Positions 5,328-6,997 of a stretch of DNA of 6,997 nt are shown here, in pieces. Below the pieces are notes generated by a model. That model had not been told where the DNA came from. It did no database searches and saw only the letters and a program-made list of their open reading frames with translations. The DNA is from an uncultured Collinsella sp. (GTDB taxonomy: Bacteria > Actinomycetota > Coriobacteriia > Coriobacteriales > Coriobacteriaceae). Each line of letters opens with the position of its first letter. Within the stretch, counting starts at the first letter, position 1. Where the stretch lies: NCBI GenBank assembly GCA_905211615.1, contig CAJMBB010000101.1, forward strand, positions 1 to 6,997, in the 5' to 3' direction. A program made the translations under genes and the position numbers.

Positions 5328-6983
5328 CTTGCCGAGAGTGCGCAGAGCGAAATTACGGGTGTTGCCGATGAGCTCGCCGGTCGTCATTTGCAGTTCCGTC
5401 CCATGGGCGCGGCGGATGCCGAGGGCGCGAGCGCGCTGGAGGCTGCCTGCTTTGAAGGTGCCGGACACGAGGCGTGGACGCCGGGCATGTTCCTGTCCGA
5501 ACTGGGCGAGGACGTTGCTGCGCCGCGTAGTTGGTGGGTGGCACACGACGACGGCAAGCTGCTGGGCCTTGCCGGCGGTATGGTCGTGGACGGTGATGTG
5601 CAGATTCTGGATGTCGCCGTCGACCCGGCACATCGCCGCGAGGGCATTGCCCGCAAGCTGCTGTCGCACGTGAGCTATGATGCCCAGATGCTCGGCTGCA
5701 CCACGGCTTCGCTCGAGGTCGAGGACGGTAACGAGGGAGCGATCGCGCTTTATAACGCTCTGGGCTTTACCGAGGCAGGACGGCGCCGCGGCTACTATGG
5801 TGCCGGCAAGGATGCCATCGTCATGACGGCTCCGCTGCCCCTGGTGCTTCCGGTCGACAATGCTTCGCCCGAGCCGACGGCGGCAGAGCAGCGCGTATGG
5901 CCGCTGCCTGCTCCTGGGCGCTCCGAGGGGGAGCGTGCCGAAATTGAGCGCCGCCGCCTAGTGCTCGCTATCGAGAGTTCCTGCGACGAGACGGCCGTGG
6001 CGATTATCGATGCGGATGGCAATATGCTGGCCAACCAGGTGTCGACGCAGATTGATTTTCACGCCCGCTTTGGCGGCGTGGTGCCCGAGATCGCCTCGCG
6101 CAAACACGTTGAGGTGATTGTGAGCGTCGTGGATGCGGCGCTCGAGGATGCCGCAGCATCGCTTGGTCTTGAGGGTGGAGCCATTGCCCCCAGCGAGCTT
6201 GCCGCCGTGGGTGTGACGCAGGGTCCGGGCCTGGTGGGCGCGCTCGTGGTGGGCGTTGCCTTTGCCAAAGGCTTTGCCTACGCTGCCGGTAAGCCGCTCG
6301 TATGCGTCAACCATCTGGAGGGGCACCTGTTTGCCAACCTGCTGGCGCAGCCCGACCTCAAACCGCCGTTTATCTTCACGCTTGTCTCGGGTGGGCACAC
6401 CATGCTCGTGCACGTGAAGGCGTGGGGCGACTACGAGGTGCTCGGTGAGACGCTCGACGACGCTGTGGGCGAGGCCTTCGACAAGGTAGCCAAGGCGTTG
6501 GGTCTGGGCTATCCCGGTGGCCCCATCATTTCCAAGCTGGCCGAGACGGGCAACTCCAAGGCGATCGATTTCCCCCGTGCGCTTAACAGTAGAGGAGACT
6601 ATCGCTTCTCGCTTTCGGGCCTTAAAACCGCTGTGACGCTCTACATTGAACAGGAGACCAAGGCCGGGCGCACGATTCACCTGCCCGATCTGGCAGCTTC
6701 GTTTGAGGCGGCGGTCTTTGACGTGCAGTACAAGAAGGCCAAAAACGCACTGCACGCTACCGGATGCAAGGAATACTGCATCGGTGGCGGCGTCTCGGCC
6801 AACCCGCATCTGCGCGAGATGATGATTAAGAAGCTTGGGCGTCAGGGGATTCGCGTAACGGTGCCGCCCTTGTCTGCCTGTACCGATAACGCAGCCATGA
6901 TCGCGGAGGTCGCTCGCCGTAAATTCGACCGAGGTGAAATCTCGCCGTTCGACGTCGACGCCGATCCGAACATGACGCTGTAG
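4599..6983 (+). CDS. TsaB-RimI-TsaD three-domain fusion: tRNA t6A37 synthesis and ribosomal protein N-acetyltransferase
   Basis: One uninterrupted 794-residue reading frame encodes three enzymes that are usually separate neighbours: TsaB (about 1-243), the GNAT acetyltransferase RimI (263-412) and TsaD (454-794). Each part is close to the length of its stand-alone homologue and keeps its full motif set, so this is a genuine fusion rather than a run of decayed genes. The linkers are polar: 244-262 is Ala/Glu-rich, and 413-453 begins Pro/Ala-rich and ends with a charged Glu/Arg stretch. TsaB and TsaD normally form a heterodimer, so fusion fixes their ratio at 1:1 and raises the question of pairing within or between chains. 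RimI order between them mirrors the actinobacterial gene order tsaB-rimI-tsaD, suggesting loss of intergenic stops. The start overlaps tsaE by 14 nt. Only 14 bases follow the TAG stop, so whether the operon continues cannot be seen. Confidence 0.95.
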   Translation: MSLHNDNALVVALDTSTDMLACAVSWIDGQTGETKLVSGDHVCRRHANVELVNTVDGVLAQAGLDRSDVGCYVVGRGPGSFTGVRIGISTAKGLARGANVPLLGVSTLDACAWTAWKAGVRGKLGILADAMRGEVYPALYMLVDEGPERQFEREHVVKAAVALDEWRQAADWDQVQLTGDGLVRYGKLLGEDETTRCVERDLWWPSGEGLLLAHAAGDGDPARVLPIYTRLSDAEENERKRLGLAESAQSEITGVADELAGRHLQFRPMGAADAEGASALEAACFEGAGHEAWTPGMFLSELGEDVAAPRSWWVAHDDGKLLGLAGGMVVDGDVQILDVAVDPAHRREGIARKLLSHVSYDAQMLGCTTASLEVEDGNEGAIALYNALGFTEAGRRRGYYGAGKDAIVMTAPLPLVLPVDNASPEPTAAEQRVWPLPAPGRSEGERAEIERRRLVLAIESSCDETAVAIIDADGNMLANQVSTQIDFHARFGGVVPEIASRKHVEVIVSVVDAALEDAAASLGLEGGAIAPSELAAVGVTQGPGLVGALVVGVAFAKGFAYAAGKPLVCVNHLEGHLFANLLAQPDLKPPFIFTLVSGGHTMLVHVKAWGDYEVLGETLDDAVGEAFDKVAKALGLGYPGGPIISKLAETGNSKAIDFPRALNSRGDYRFSLSGLKTAVTLYIEQETKAGRTIHLPDLAASFEAAVFDVQYKKAKNALHATGCKEYCIGGGVSANPHLREMMIKKLGRQGIRVTVPPLSACTDNAAMIAEVARRKFDRGEISPFDVDADPNMTL
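5385..5834 (+). other. rimI: RimI region of the fusion (GNAT N-alpha-acetyltransferase)
   Basis: Residues 263-412 are a complete GNAT fold. RimI acetylates the N-terminal residue of ribosomal protein S18 using acetyl-CoA, and in some actinobacteria it has wider N-terminal substrates. ILDVAVDPAHRREGIA (336-351) contains the acetyl-CoA pyrophosphate loop R-R-E-G-I-A (346-351). It is followed by SLEVEDGNEGAIALYNALGF, the RimI-type stretch, and by GRRRGYYGAGKDAIVM (394-409), with the paired Tyr399-Tyr400 and the DAIVM ending typical of the family. It is bounded by polar linkers on both sides. Confidence 0.92.
5958..6980 (+). other. tsaD: TsaD region of the fusion (tRNA threonylcarbamoyltransferase)
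   Basis: Residues 454-794 (341 residues, close to the 337 of E. coli TsaD) form the catalytic ASKHA subunit that transfers threonylcarbamoyl from TC-AMP to A37 of tRNA. Visible motifs are ESSCDET (459-465), the metal-binding HLEGH (His572 and His576), SGGHT (597-601), DDAVGEAFDK (620-629), the GYPGGP loop, GGGVSAN (729-735) and CTDNAAMIA (761-769) with the third metal ligand Asp763. All expected active-site residues are present. Older names are gcp, ygjD and the bacterial Kae1 homologue. Confidence 0.95.
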
Positions 6984-6997
6984 CTGGTACGGCTCCG

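Noticed and set aside
4497..5669. A 390-codon open frame on the - strand opposite the end of tsaE and the TsaB-RimI region
   Set aside because: It is antisense to clearly recognised coding sequence, its translation shows no known motif and is rich in Arg, His and Ala, as expected of a GC-rich shadow frame, and no promoter or ribosome binding site stands out.
5835..5957. Lost gene boundary or frameshift between the RimI and TsaD parts
   Set aside because: The frame is unbroken, the Pro/Ala-rich then charged linker looks like a normal interdomain linker, and both flanking domains are complete.
5958..6809. A 283-codon open frame on the - strand opposite the TsaD region
   Set aside because: The + strand carries every TsaD motif in order. 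The antisense translation has no recognisable domain and is a codon-bias shadow.

Overview
The window reads as one compact transcription unit on the + strand of an actinobacterial chromosome. Gene content, order (acpS, nnr, alr, tsaE, tsaB, rimI, tsaD) and GC-rich codon use match the conserved actinobacterial cluster. The fused tsaB-rimI-tsaD gene and the inserted family 4 uracil-DNA glycosylase suggest the Coriobacteriia (Collinsella or a relative). That placement comes from recognition, not from a search.

Layout: positions 1-50 hold the tail and a strong intrinsic terminator of an upstream transcript. Positions 51-147 hold a candidate sigma70-type promoter and a short leader. Six genes then follow with almost no spacing: acpS (160-699), bifunctional nnr (700-2316), alr (2319-3464), a family 4 uracil-DNA glycosylase gene (3473-4093), tsaE (4106-4612), and a 794-residue TsaB-RimI-TsaD fusion (4599-6983). 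Intergenic gaps are 0, 2, 8 and 12 nt, then a 14-nt overlap, so co-transcription and some translational coupling are likely. Only 14 bases remain after the last stop, and no terminator is visible there. There is no stretch above 300 bases without a gene, and I see no tRNA, rRNA, mobile element or CRISPR array.

Functionally the unit groups housekeeping steps: activation of acyl carrier protein (AcpS), repair of hydrated NAD(P)H (Nnr), D-alanine supply for peptidoglycan (Alr), removal of uracil from DNA (UDG), and the tRNA t6A37 modification machinery (TsaE plus fused TsaB and TsaD) with the N-terminal acetyltransferase RimI. The L-threonylcarbamoyl-AMP synthase TsaC/Sua5, also required for t6A, is not in the window.

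The most notable points are the three-enzyme fusion, a charged C-terminal extension on AcpS that contains an in-frame internal start with its own Shine-Dalgarno-like sequence, loss of the usual histidines in the last AcpS motif, and a visible rise in GC from the first gene to the last. I do not see a wholly new system here. It is mainly a conserved housekeeping operon with unusual architecture.
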